64,000 bases of DNA from NCBI RefSeq assembly GCF_964340395.1, contig NC_135560.1, forward strand, positions 6,106,598-6,170,597. Reading direction: 5' to 3'. Within the stretch, counting starts at the first letter, position 1; every line of letters starts with the position of its first letter. This DNA comes from Glandiceps talaboti. Taxonomy: Eukaryota; Hemichordata; Enteropneusta; Spengelidae. A program made the position numbers and the translations under genes. The notes beneath the pieces were generated by a model. That model made no database searches. It was not told the origin of the DNA and saw only the letters and a program-made list of their open reading frames with translations. This document shows, piece by piece, positions 52,982-63,597 of this stretch.

Positions 52982-55655
52982 ATGGCTTCTGACAACACTG
53001 CTGGTGCAAGGTAAGGCTTTACAAATTAATATCGGGTGTTAATTAAACTTGAACTTTACTTTAAAAGCTGCACTACCTGCAACCGGAAAGTTTTATTATG
53101 AAACTGTTTTGTTAGATATAATACCTTACTCGTAATATCATACACCCTGTACACAGTACAGTATTGAATCACCTGTGGGGATGCATATTTGTAGCTGAAT
53201 ACATAAATATGCTCCAATAAATTTTCCACACCCAAAAATCAGCGCCCTCTTGCAATCATAATTCCAACCTACTACTATACTACTTATGGATAACTTGACA
53301 TCTAATTGACATGTACAATATCTAATTATTGGTATTTTAGGAATTGTCGGTGAAATATTGGAAAAATAATCCCCAGTTACAGCTAGATTTAAAAGACAAT
53401 ATATTTTTACTATAGTATGCTATTGTTATTACCTGTGACTACCTTGATAAAATGAAACGATATGTGTAACAATTAATAATTGTAAGAATTAAGACAAAAT
53501 ACAGAATCTTGTCGCATCTTCAAAACATTTCTAAATTCATGTTAAAATTTCTTTCTGTCACTACCTTAGTTGATATGAATGTAATTGTTGACTTTTGACC
53601 CCTGTGAAAGTAGTATATACTACATTACGAATAAACTGTCATTCATTGGAATGGTGGAAATAATGAAATATTGATCAAAATCCGCGAATTGGTATTAGTT
53701 GTCTCTTCGATGGACTGTTTTATGTCCGCAGAACCAGGGACCTTTAGATCTTCAGTCTAATGCTCTCCCAACTGAGCTATTTCGGCTGATAATCAACACA
53801 GCAGAACATATGCAATTACTTTTGAAGTAATTGTATATTTTAAACAAGTCCACAGTCCTATGTGGAATACCTTTTGATAAGAGCCGTTGGGTTAATAAAG
53901 TTAGATAACCTGGCCACCTGTTGGAATTGCAAACTTTTAACAAGTTTGAAATATGACACGATGACAACATCTTGACACTGCGCGCATGACTGGAGCTATT
54001 GTCGTCTGCATGGATTCTGACGACAGACAATTTTGTGAAATGACATCAAAACAAATTATAACTACTAATTATTAATAACAATCATAATTACGACAGATTT
54101 CTTTTAAAAAATATCAATCAATCAATCAATCAATCAAACAATTTATATAGCGCCTGAATCCATTACTCAGAATGTTCAAAGGCACTAGTCTAAAAGAGTT
54201 CATATCAAATGCTCTTATCATAGTTCAATATAATAAGTTATACTCAGGAATCAATGGTTTGTCTGCTTGGATGCAGATTTGGTGGTATTTATTCTAACGT
54301 TTTCTTGGAAAGTTTCCAAATCTGGAGGTTTAGCTAGTTATAATGACAGAACATGATTGAATAAATTGACATGTTGCTCATTTTTCAATTTCAGATTCAA
54401 AATTGGAACAAAAAAGAGTGTTCTGTTGGTGAATGATGAATGGGGTACGTCAAAGGGAGGAATATCGACAGTTCATCGTCAACTGGCCCAACAAGCTAAA
54501 GATGCTGGGTTCGATGTTTATGTCACAGCACTAGAACTGAATGAAGAGGATGCCAAAGATGCCAATGAAAAGGGGATCAATGTGATAACCGCGAGGAAGA
54601 AAGGATACACACCTCCAGATTTGACTTGGATTAACACCACTCATCGGACGTATTTCCCCAAATTAGAAGAAGAAATACCAAATTTGAGCGTCATCGTTGG
54701 TTACATACCAATCACGTCAGAGGGGGCTCTAGACATTCGGAAGGAATGCTTTGCAGGGAAAGGTGTCAAGGTTTTCCTGTTTAATCATGTGATTCCAGAA
54801 GATATCGAAGAGTGGAAGTCAGGATCGACCCCAAAAACAACTGAAGAGAAAGAAAACCGTATCCTGGAACAGGTTAAGGAAGCTGATGCTGTATTCTCAG
54901 TTGGTCCAAGGATGTTCAACCATTTCGACAACAACTTCCGTGTCTTTGTCGACAGAGTGATACACAAGCTGTACATCCCATATCCCGACAAACAGTTTTT
55001 CGACATTTCCATCAACCCACCAAATAAAGACAATCCTGTCATCAAGGTGTTGACATTAGGTCGAGTTGATGGCGTTGGGCACCTGAAAGGTTACGATGTC
55101 ATGGCAGCTGCCATGAGCAGAGTCTGCGACTTGTATCACAAAGCAAACTTAGGACAACCCCCAATATTGGTCATTAGAGGCATCCCAGAAGGAAAAGAGA
55201 AAGAAAGTATGGAATTCATCAAGAAACATGTAGAGTCGAAATATTTGAAGGTAATACCTCTTCCTTATGGAACACAGGACCAAATAAGGCAAGATATGCA
55301 AACAAGTCACCTTTTCGTCATGCCGTCTCGTAGTGAGCCATTTGGAATGGTTGGAATAGAAGCCATCGCTGCAGGTCTACCAACCCTGTTGACCATCAAC
55401 TCTGGTTTGGCAGAATTGGTTGTTCAACCAGATATCTTCGGATCACGTGATGGAAAATTCATGGTTGTCGATGTTGGTCTTAATGACGTTCATTTGGCAG
55501 ACGACATCAAGATTTGGGAAAAGCATATCATACGTGTGCTGAGAGATGATTACCAGGGCAACTTTGAACATGCCCGAAAATTGAAAGAACGCCTGAAGAA
55601 ACTACCGGCTATCAAGGAAACACACGAGGATTTCGTCAAGGAGCTGGCAAAATAA
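52982..55655 (+). CDS. GT4 glycosyltransferase without DED, copy 3 (intact)
   Basis: The coding part of exon 52968-53010 joins GT exon 54395-55655 in phase 2, giving 429 residues starting MASDNTAGAR. The ATG has A at -3 and G at +4 but is the second in the message; an overlapping upstream ATG two codons earlier is out of frame. All GT4 landmarks are present: WGTSKGGIST, LGRVDGVGHLKG and EPFGMVGIE with the EX7E glutamates. The GT exon is exactly as long as in copy 1 (1261 nt). The exon carrying the start is the counterpart of copy 1's last linker exon, so DED and most of the linker are lost. No secretion signal is seen, so it is probably a cytosolic enzyme. Substrates are unknown. Confidence 0.78.
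53731..53786 (-). pseudogene. 3'-truncated tRNA-Phe(GAA), second copy
   Basis: Same 56-nt tRNA-Phe remnant as 43681-43736, carried along in the duplicated intron. Confidence 0.85.
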
Positions 55656-55792
55656 CATTGAGGATAAGTACCAAGTACACATACATGCCAAACATCATAG
55701 ACGTCATAAATAATATGGTGTTTCTGGTATATATGCAGATAAGTTGAGATGAAACTCCGAAAGTCAACATCACAGTTAAGTTTAAAACACTG

Positions 55793-56300
55793 CAACAGGT
55801 GACAAAATTCAAGTATCATGGCCAAACACAATCACTGATGATGGCAGGTGTGAAATCGAAGGTAGAGCATGGATTGAGACCGCTTGAGGAGATGCATTTA
55901 ATGTTGCACTCTGTCACCCTATTATTTGCACCAAAAACTCGTACTTTAAATGATATGCTTCGTGATAAACTAGAAGCAATTGCAATGTTGATCTTCTGGC
56001 ATATGCTGAGGATGCCATAAAATAACCATATATTACAAATGATTGCGTTATCGTCTAAAAGACAACGAGGAAGAAGTTGCTCATGACAGGATTAGTATCT
56101 GATGTGAGAAGGAAAGGGAGACAACGTATGAAGTGGTCAACAGATGTGACAGAATGGATGGATGGAGCTGAGCTATGCTAAATGTGACAGGCTTATGTAT
56201 GGCAGGGAGGACTGGAGAATCCAGACCGTCAACTCCTCCGCAGACGACACCAAATCTGACCCACATGCATATGACACTGCCAGTATGTGTGAACAACTTA
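55793..56300 (+). mobile_element. Decayed LINE relic (RTE-like C-terminus)
   Basis: Broken frames include VTKFKYHGQTQS, a KLEAIAMLIFWHMLRMP-like stretch and a REDWR-like segment. These resemble the end of RTE-type non-LTR reverse transcriptases (KFKYLG..., LRR, REAWR). Multiple stops and frameshifts are present. It interrupts sequence that is continuous in units 1 and 2. Confidence 0.55.
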
Positions 56301-57170
56301 GGTAGTACTGGAAAACCATCAATGATGACAAATGTATCTCCAAGTGATGTTACATACCATTGGCCAGCAATGAAGTTGAAATTAGAGGCAGATCAAAGGC
56401 AATGACAACTGTATTGAGCCGTAGACGGCCACAATGCACTATTATTCAATCCAATTCCTTTATTCACTTTGAATATAACAGGTCATAAGCATCACAAAAT
56501 TGTACATTACGTGTACACAAGAAGAACATATGGTGGAGAATAGGAGAGCGAAGAAAGGACAAATATATGGAAAATGTATTATATTGTATGGATCATACAC
56601 ATTTCCTGCATGCCTTAAACAGTTCCCTAAATTATAAAATTCTTTTTATATTATGTGAATAAAATAATTGTACAAGTTTGAAAACGGATGGTGTCTTCTA
56701 GTAGTATGGTTTGATGTAATATTTTGAACACAAATCAACATACAAAGGACATGCAGAAAATAATGGAAGTCATCCTGTATATTTTGGGCAATTTCACAAA
56801 AGTCTTACTGTACTCTGATAACATTCTGTTTATATGACTACTAGGTTATTGGATGGTAATCTATATTATAATGAAATTCTTATAATACAGTGCTGGGATA
56901 GCTTACATAAATATGACCTGATGATGCAGGACAAATCACTCAAAATGTTTACACTCTGGTGATAATTCAGTATGTGCTCTAATAGTTTGCTGTTCTTTAT
57001 TATAAATTAATTGCGTTATTACTGTGATACTTTCTATCCAGAACCTGATTTCCCCTCCACTGTCTATGATTTAACTGAATATCACCAAACCTAGAGATAG
57101 TAATTTCTAATTAATATAGCAAACCCTCTTCATTTCACTGTGATTCTCAACTCGAATCTCATCATACATA
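56301..57170. other. Unit 3 spacer, no gene seen
   Basis: An AATTCCTTTATTCAC stretch near 56452 resembles the inverted 3' end of another LINE. Otherwise AT-rich with no supported exon. Confidence 0.35.
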
Positions 57171-57264
57171 TCTCATTCTCGCAAACCAAAAGTTGTTATT
57201 TCTTCCGCGACACTGCGAAATAACGTCTTGGACGGTGCCGTAAAAGAGGGTGTGGTTTACGACG
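57171..57264 (-). repeat. ~95-bp dispersed element, copy 3
   Basis: Inverted relative to the copies at 22005 and 33805. The CGTCTTGGACGGTGCCGTAA core is clear. Confidence 0.65.
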
Positions 57265-57284
57265 ATGACATATCTTCGTAGCAA

Positions 57285-57470
57285 CTTTACCATATAGCTT
57301 TGTAAAAGATGCAGCGTATGTCACAAGTCCACAAATTCAATTATTTATAGGCAAGTGCTCTGTATCCACGTACAGTATAACCTCTGTGCGGTATTCACTA
57401 TAGAGCTTCGTATAAGATGACGCCGATGTCACCCACTCACAGACTCATAAGTTTTCATCACATTTACATG
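57285..57470. repeat. ~110-bp diverged satellite, unit 3 (about two copies)
   Basis: TATAGCTTTGTAAAAGATG and TATAGAGCTTCGTATAAGATG cores, each followed by a GATGTCAC-like stretch, match the arrays behind copies 1 and 2. Confidence 0.5.
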
Positions 57471-57644
57471 TCATAGTAATTATCGTGCTACGGAAAATGA
57501 AGGAGCAGTAAAAACTATGTATAGTTGTGAATATACATTTATTCGTCATGAGTTGATAAAACTGTTACACTTCACGCATTGGTATTCAATAGACATCATA
57601 TCAATTCCAACCACCGAAATTGTCACTTAGCTAGTATGAACCAC

Positions 57645-59284
57645 TCAGTTATACTTAATTTTGCCGTTTCTTAGGACCATTGCATTCGGAGTGCGGGCGC
57701 TCTTGAAAAGTTCCATTTTCAGTACTATTCCAAGCTTCCTAAAGGTTGCCGCTGAAAAAGATGTTGGCTTAATAAACCCACGAACATTGGACTTCCTAGT
57801 TCTGCCTCTATTTTGTTTACCGTTTGGTCTGAACTTTACTCTCTCGATGCGTCCCTTTAATTCCTGAATAGGCAAGAAGAAAACATGGGTTAAACAAAGA
57901 TTATGTTATTGTCTGTCCGTCTGTCTGTGTCTGTATATATCTGTGTGTGTGTGGGGGGGGGGGGGTCTGTGGACACGATATCTCAAAACATCCATTGTAA
58001 TGAAATTTGCTACACATCTTCCGTATGGTAATGGCAAGAACTAATTAGGTTTAGTAAACATATGAACATTAATTAGTTATTTGCTTAATTAAAGAGTTTC
58101 AGCAATTAGCCTATCCTAAGAATGCAAGAATATAATGTAATTTTGTAAATACATTATCAACATGACATAACAAAGCGAAGTGCTTTGTAAAGCATGTTGA
58201 AGTAGCTTGTAGTTTTAATGAATTATATGCATAATTAATTAATTTCGTTAATTAGGCAATATCTTAAGAATGTATTTCATACCATTTGTACATACATCAA
58301 TGATAACAAATCAATTTCATATTAAGTTTGTACTTGGAGTATCTTTTGACTTTAACGAATAATTTACATAATTAATGATTCTTGGCATTTAGGCAACATC
58401 GTAAAGTATATTGACGATGACAATATTCATATTGTCTTTAAAGCTTGTTGATGTAGTTTGTAATTGTAGTGGTATATTTGCATAATTAACTATTCTTGCT
58501 TATTAGGTATATAGGGTGGTGATAACAAGGGATGTAGAAACAACAATCCTCACGGAATACAGTTCAGTTTAATTAGACCTGGTTATCTGACGGGTTGAGG
58601 GGTTTTGTGGATGGGTTTGTTCCCTCTTGTCATCAATGCACGTCAGCTAGGGAAGTTTATCCCCTGAATTTTGTTGGTATTTGGGAGTCTTGGCTGTAAT
58701 CACGATTGACTAACGTAATGATTATTTTCATAGTAAAACACATGGGACGTTTTTTTTCTATTTATTTCTCACGTGTGAACTAAACTGGTTGAGTTAATAG
58801 CTAAGATAGCCTGGAGACTTGACTATCTGGCTCGACATACTGGTTTGTTCTGGTGAAAGACATCGCTAAATCGTGTAACAAAGTCTCTGGGCTTGCTGTG
58901 TGACGAAACATTGAAAATATATTAGTTAACCGGTCATGACAAGCGAACAAATGATAGACTAAAGAAAGTACCGCAAACTAAACGAAAGTAGCCATAGTAA
59001 TGTAGATACACTGTACATTACCTTGACAAGAGCAGTCTTTACTTTCTGTTTCGAAGTGATAGAAGAACTACGAGATCTCATTGACTTCTTGGTTGGCTCT
59101 TTCTTAGAAGTCTTGCTGAAACTGAGTCTACGCTGAGCACCAACATCACCGGAACCTCGTCTTAGACGAAGGCTGGCTTGCTTTTGGGCATTTTTGACAG
59201 TTCTTGCACGAGTCCTCTTCACGGGGGACACTTGTTTTGGTCTTCCTTTCTGTACTGGGGTAACCATTCCACTCTTCTTTGGAG
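57645..59284 (-). CDS. Lys/Arg/Ser-rich basic protein, intact copy (5' exon missing)
   Basis: Exons 59022-59284 and 57645-57863 join in phase 0 (GTCAAG|GTAATG; CCTATTCAG acceptor) and encode 159 C-terminal residues, almost all hydrophilic and strongly basic. Segments include KRTRARTVKNAQKQ, RLRRGSGDVGAQRRLSFSKT, KSMRSRSSSITSKQKVKTAL and a C-terminal FKSARTPNAMVLRNGKIKYN. Its first base is the second position of a codon (phase 1), so at least one upstream exon exists but was not found. AATAAA on the minus strand (57538-57543) lies about 100 nt after the stop. Ser-rich basic composition suggests a chromatin or other nucleic-acid-binding protein; I do not recognise the family. Two decayed copies exist at 37.5-38.5 and 47.0-48.0 kb. 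Confidence 0.62.
58010..58520. repeat. AT-rich ~130-150 bp diverged tandem repeat
   Basis: About four units in the intron of the basic-protein gene, each with a TGCATAATTAATTAATT-like stretch, a TTAGGCAATATC-like stretch and AAAGCxTGTTGAxGTAG. Period estimated by eye. Confidence 0.55.
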
Positions 59285-59693
59285 CTATACGGAGAGTGAG
59301 AGATACAATTTCAGAGCAATAAGGGAAAAACTAATAACACTAGATGTATTAAACTGAATGCCAAGGGTGTTTTACAGTAACCATTTCATATTTCCACAGT
59401 GACCATTTCACATATAGGAAAACATTTTTTAATTCTTGTTGCATAGAAACAAATGATATTGATATGTAATTAGATCTATATATCATTCATGGTATCATTC
59501 ATTATATGTATATTTTTTTTATTATCATAACTAACTACGCCTTAGCCCCCCCCCCCCCTATGTTAGGCACACACACATATTATTTGCGATTCCTCCAATA
59601 CGTCCGAGTCCTGTCCTACAGACAATGCGATGAATTACAATGCAATTTAATAATAAACAGACAGGCAGACAGACTGACCACTGTGGACTGACA

Positions 59694-59748
59694 CACGCAC
59701 ACACACTCACTCATACACACACATACATACATACATACATACATACAT

Positions 59749-59825
<77 letters not shown>
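59694..59825. repeat. (ACAT)n and (AC)n compound microsatellite
   Basis: About eleven ACAT units (59722-59765) run directly into about thirty AC units (59766-59825). Confidence 0.95.
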
Positions 59826-59826
<1 letters not shown>

Positions 59827-60034
59827 GAAATTAACAAAAACAGGCAGGCAGTCAGACAGACGGACATTGCAAAAAAATTACGCGAATGCGTATACCGTAT
59901 CATGGCATCGTACCTTTGTAAGTTCTTGTTAATTTCTTGTACGGTAGTATGGTAGTATACGGTAAGTAGTAAACAAATGAAAACACTCGAACTCGAACAC
60001 AGGTGAAGTCGCTCTTCAATGACAATTTGTGTGA

Positions 60035-60057
60035 TTACGTCATGTTTTATGACGTCA
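60035..60057. promoter_or_regulatory. Two CRE-like sites
   Basis: TTACGTCA (60035-60042) and a full palindromic TGACGTCA (60050-60057) lie 7 nt apart, about 750 bp upstream of the first located exon of the basic-protein gene. Possible promoter elements; motif match only. Confidence 0.35.
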
Positions 60058-60352
60058 AATACTCTGGTGATTGTGACGAGAGATCGCGCTTCGCGGAAGA
60101 AGTTTCCAAATGTCGCCCCAGTACGTATGCCCCGAGTACCACACTCGTAAAAGCTGTTCATCACAGTATCACTCAGAGTATCATTCTAGTAAACGACCAT
60201 AGTAAAGTCAGGATAAAATTCCCTTACTTTTTTTTATTTATTTATTTTTTTTTGGGGGGGGGGGGTAAAGCTCATATTTCTTGAAACATTCTTTGACTGG
60301 CACTATATTTGACATGGTTACTGTCATGAATTCAATGCATTTCAAATAACTC

Positions 60353-60354
<2 letters not shown>

Positions 60355-60444
<90 letters not shown>
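60355..60444. repeat. (AG)n microsatellite
   Basis: Uninterrupted 90-bp AG tract. Confidence 0.95.
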
Positions 60445-60449
<5 letters not shown>

Positions 60450-62126
60450 CCATGACATATGGCGAAACAGTATCTGTGCTTTGAGATGGGTAGTAGAACA
60501 ATACCTATGTACTCATGTATACAACCCTACGCCTTCATATAATTCTGGTACACTTTCAAATATGAGAGGAGGGATAGAAGACATATTGATCAACTTTTTC
60601 CATGAATGCTGAATCCAAATACTTGTTGAATATCATTCTCGACTTTCTTATCGTCAGATTATTAAAATGTATATGAGTTGTTGAATCATGCCAAGGTGGA
60701 ATTACAAATGATGTTGGTAATACAAGCGTCATTTAACAGTAAATCATATCAAATGCTATGGATAGGATAGCTATTTCAAATAGTAAATGATCCATTTCCT
60801 CACACGCAACCATGATCTTAACTGTGCCACGCGTATGCATTTCGCTGTTTACTCTTAATGTTTTTAGGGGGCACCCAAAAATTTATTGGACTATACTTTT
60901 TTCGCATTTTGGACCCAGTTAATTTTGACGATACACGAAAGAATCACCTCAGTTTATACCACCCGTACCCACATATCACTTTTGTCAGTAAATATATCGG
61001 TTCACTCTAAACAAATCTGCCTGATAGTCAATGTCAATGTAAAAAAATAGTTTCCGATAACATGACTTCAGAAAGTAAGGTACCACTAGGTAGGTCGAAA
61101 TGTTACTTAAATTTTTCAGAAATTACTTCGACCCCAAGAACAGATACTGATATCGATCACAATATTACCGTGAGGGTTTGATGACGTAAACGAAGTAAAT
61201 GAAGACGATTATAAGTTAAGTAGACAAACACGATATACAGACTGTACTGTTGTAGTCTAAACAGACCTGGAATACGATTTTTTTTAAAGTGACCACAGAT
61301 GATGCAAAGGCATGGAGGTGTACACGGAAATAGAAGTAAATTGTTACCATTTTACCTTTTTGTATGCAAAAAAAGTTTCGGGTCAGGGGGCTTGAACTCG
61401 GATAAGTCGGGTAATCGGAAACACACATTTTTGGCCTTTAATACATGTCGTTACTCAGACTTTACACTTTACCAGAGAAAATAGTTCGTTTCATTTTCAA
61501 GGCTGATTTATTTTGGTGTGTAAACTGTTCCAGCTAAATATTCTAAAATACAGTATTTGTAGTGCCAAAATACTACGGGGTATGTAGTAGGAAGAAGTCT
61601 ACCTGATGAAGCACTTCAGTGATAAAGTGTATTCCGAGAGATCTCTCCGTACTTTGTGATGTCTTCCTCACAACTACGTTAGCCAGAAATCATTATACCG
61701 GATTTGTTGCCTGTGATACGCGACGGTCGGATTCCATTCGTATTTTATTTCCTACACGTGCTTTCCAAAACCTCATATTCATATTATTACTGTTAACATA
61801 AAGACGCACAGTGAAATCGAACGTTCTATGCATGCATGGTGATACAAAGGCGGGAAAAAACTTGGCACGTTCGCATTCTTCATGTTCCCCGTGTTCGTAT
61901 ACAATTTCCAAGAAGTCGAAGTTAGCCAATCTCGTGGCGAATCGTCAGTTGTTGTTATTTATCTCTTCTTGGTGTTACGAACCGAAAAGCTATCGTTACA
62001 GGATGTTACTCGTTGTGCCCATGTCAAGAATATGTAAAATGTTTAAAATGATAAAACTTAATATAAGAAAATTCCAGACTTATACATTTAACTACGTCAC
62101 ACAGCAAATATGGTTGTTTTTGTATA

Positions 62127-62132
62127 TTTATT
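62127..62132 (-). terminator. Poly(A) signal of the sperm-type basic protein gene
   Basis: AATAAA on the minus strand, 105 nt after the stop codon. Confidence 0.5.
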
Positions 62133-62236
62133 TACAATCTAAGGAATGGTGTTATTGACATTCAAATGTATCATCAAACTCGTCATAATTCCGACCAGCA
62201 GAATTGTCAGCCAGATTCGTCATGTCGATCTTCAAG

Positions 62237-62641
62237 TTAGCGGGCAGAACTTGCACGACGAGCGCGGCGACTTATGCGGCGACTTGCTCTTCTTGCCGTA
62301 CTTGGTCGGCGGGCTGCCTGCTGTTTCTTTGCAGAGCTTGGTCTACGGGCAGAGCTGCGTCGGCGGGCACTTGCCTTGCTTGCCTTCTTGGCTTTCTTGG
62401 CTCCAACTTTCTTGGCTGCAGATGTTCGGAGGAGAAAATATCAGAAAAAAAATTAAAACAAGGTAATTTAAGGAAAAACGAACTTGTCCTACTTAGCATG
62501 CCAAAAGTAATGTAACTTTTTTTTTTCAAACTGGAATCACCCACCTTTGTATGCCTTGGTCAATTTACCGTAAGGCCCAGCTGAACTAGAGCGACGGCGG
62601 CTCTGAGATCCTCTACGTGTTCTCATAGTTCTGGCAACCAT
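62237..62641 (-). CDS. Protamine-like / sperm nuclear basic protein
   Basis: Two exons, 62545-62641 and 62237-62415, join in phase 1 (ACAAAG|GTGGGT donor; CTGCAG acceptor) to give 91 residues starting MVARTMRTRRGSQSRRRSSS. Exon 1 ends AGPYGKLTKAYK; exon 2 opens AKKVGAKKAKKASKASARRR and continues in Arg/Ser/Ala-rich runs (SARRPSSAKK, ARRPSTARRA, SRRISRRARR) to a C-terminal ASSAR. Composition is nearly all Arg, Lys, Ser and Ala with no acidic residue, as in protamine-like (PL) proteins derived from histone H1 tails that pack sperm DNA. There is no winged-helix domain. Duplicated TGACGT elements lie about 105-150 bp upstream and a poly(A) signal downstream. Identification rests on composition and gene structure. 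Confidence 0.75.
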
Positions 62642-62745
62642 CTTTGCAGTTTAACTCGAAAGTCGTGAACGTATCGAAATAATAAGAAAAAGTTGGGAAG
62701 AGCGCTTCAGTGACGATGCTAACAGATCGGATTCCAAAGACGAAG

Positions 62746-62794
62746 TGACGTTCTATCCGTAAAACAGTCGGTCTTCATGACGTTCTATCACGTG
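62746..62794 (-). promoter_or_regulatory. Duplicated TGACGTTCTATC plus E-box upstream of the protamine-like gene
   Basis: TGACGTTCTATC occurs at 62746-62757 and again at 62778-62789 (32 bp apart); each holds a TGACGT CRE half-site. CACGTG follows at 62789-62794. CRE sites are typical of testis promoters driven by CREM; use here is inferred. Confidence 0.45.
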
Positions 62795-63087
62795 TCTGTA
62801 GAACGATTGTGGTGGGCACTTTAATATACCCGAATTCGTCTCGAATGGAAAAAAAACTACAGTAATGATAATATACATACCAACTGACGCATCCAGAATT
62901 ATGACGCAAATCCACCATCTCGTTAGGGCACATCGATGGGAATAAGTGATATAGGAGATCAAACAATTTTTGTAATTTCCATTTTAAGAAAATACCCGGA
63001 TGTATTGCTATTGCAAATAATCTCGTCCAACGTTAACTCAGTCACGAGATTGTGCGACTGTGGATTGTTCTGAATATCATCAATGCT

Positions 63088-63147
63088 ATGTCTGGAAGGA
63101 GACGTGGTGGTCGAATAAAAACAATGAAAAGAAAAAATCATGGTTGA
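63088..63147 (+). other. Small basic open frame, divergent from the protamine-like gene
   Basis: A 19-residue frame (MSGRRRGGRIKTMKRKNHG, then TGA) lies about 450 bp upstream of, and opposite to, the protamine-like gene. Its composition is suggestive, but the length gives no statistical support. Confidence 0.12.
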
Positions 63148-63156
63148 TAAATTTAA

Positions 63157-63597
63157 GGGTGACCCTATTTTTAAAAAAGTTTCTCAGTACTTTTTCATGG
63201 CAACTATAGGTCGGTTGGTCGATTTAAAGAAAAAGAAGTAAAAAAAAAGCATTTCTCTGCATCTCCTTTTCCTTCTCTCTATCTTGCTTTTATTGGATTC
63301 CTGGTAATAAGCCCTTTCCAAACTTCTCTACACAATTGTCATGTCCCCCTCCACTTGAATAACTTCCATCATGAAAAAATACTCTGTTCGTGAACAAGTG
63401 TCGCCATCGCCACCATGACTGTAGATGACATTGAGTCTATACTCTTGCTTGTTCTTGCCAGAAAGGGTGCTGTTTGGCAAAATATTATGGACGGGTGCAA
63501 ATAAAAATATTTTTTTCATTTTGGTGTCAGAGCTGAAAATTTGGGTCAGTCCTGTAATGAGAATTAGAAACAGAAAATAAATAGGGTTACCCTAAAT
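63157..63597 (-). repeat. Interspersed repeat, copy B (~440 bp)
   Basis: Inverted copy of 17469-17918; colinear over its whole length with small indels. Confidence 0.65.

Larger units (their letters stand above)
55656..61450. repeat. Old, diverged 3' flank, unit 3
   Basis: Similarity to units 1 and 2 is patchy but colinear. It includes an AACCATCAATGATGACA stretch (56300 against 36240), the ~110-bp satellite, the basic-protein gene and, at the far end, 61060-61430 matching 41260-41580. No further promoter or GT copy follows, so the array ends here. Confidence 0.55.
59285..62126. other. Spacer between the two minus-strand basic-protein genes
   Basis: Contains microsatellites, two CRE-like sites at 60035-60057 and the end of the duplicated flank. 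The unlocated first exon of the basic-protein gene may be here. 61600-62000 is somewhat CpG-rich, but I find no exon that fits. Confidence 0.35.

Noticed and set aside
59616-60164. 182-codon minus-strand frame rich in Val/Cys
   Set aside because: Mostly read-through of the (ACAT)n/(AC)n microsatellite.
61060-62000. Fourth glycosyltransferase unit after unit 3
   Set aside because: The flank similarity stops near 61450 and the shared promoter block does not recur.
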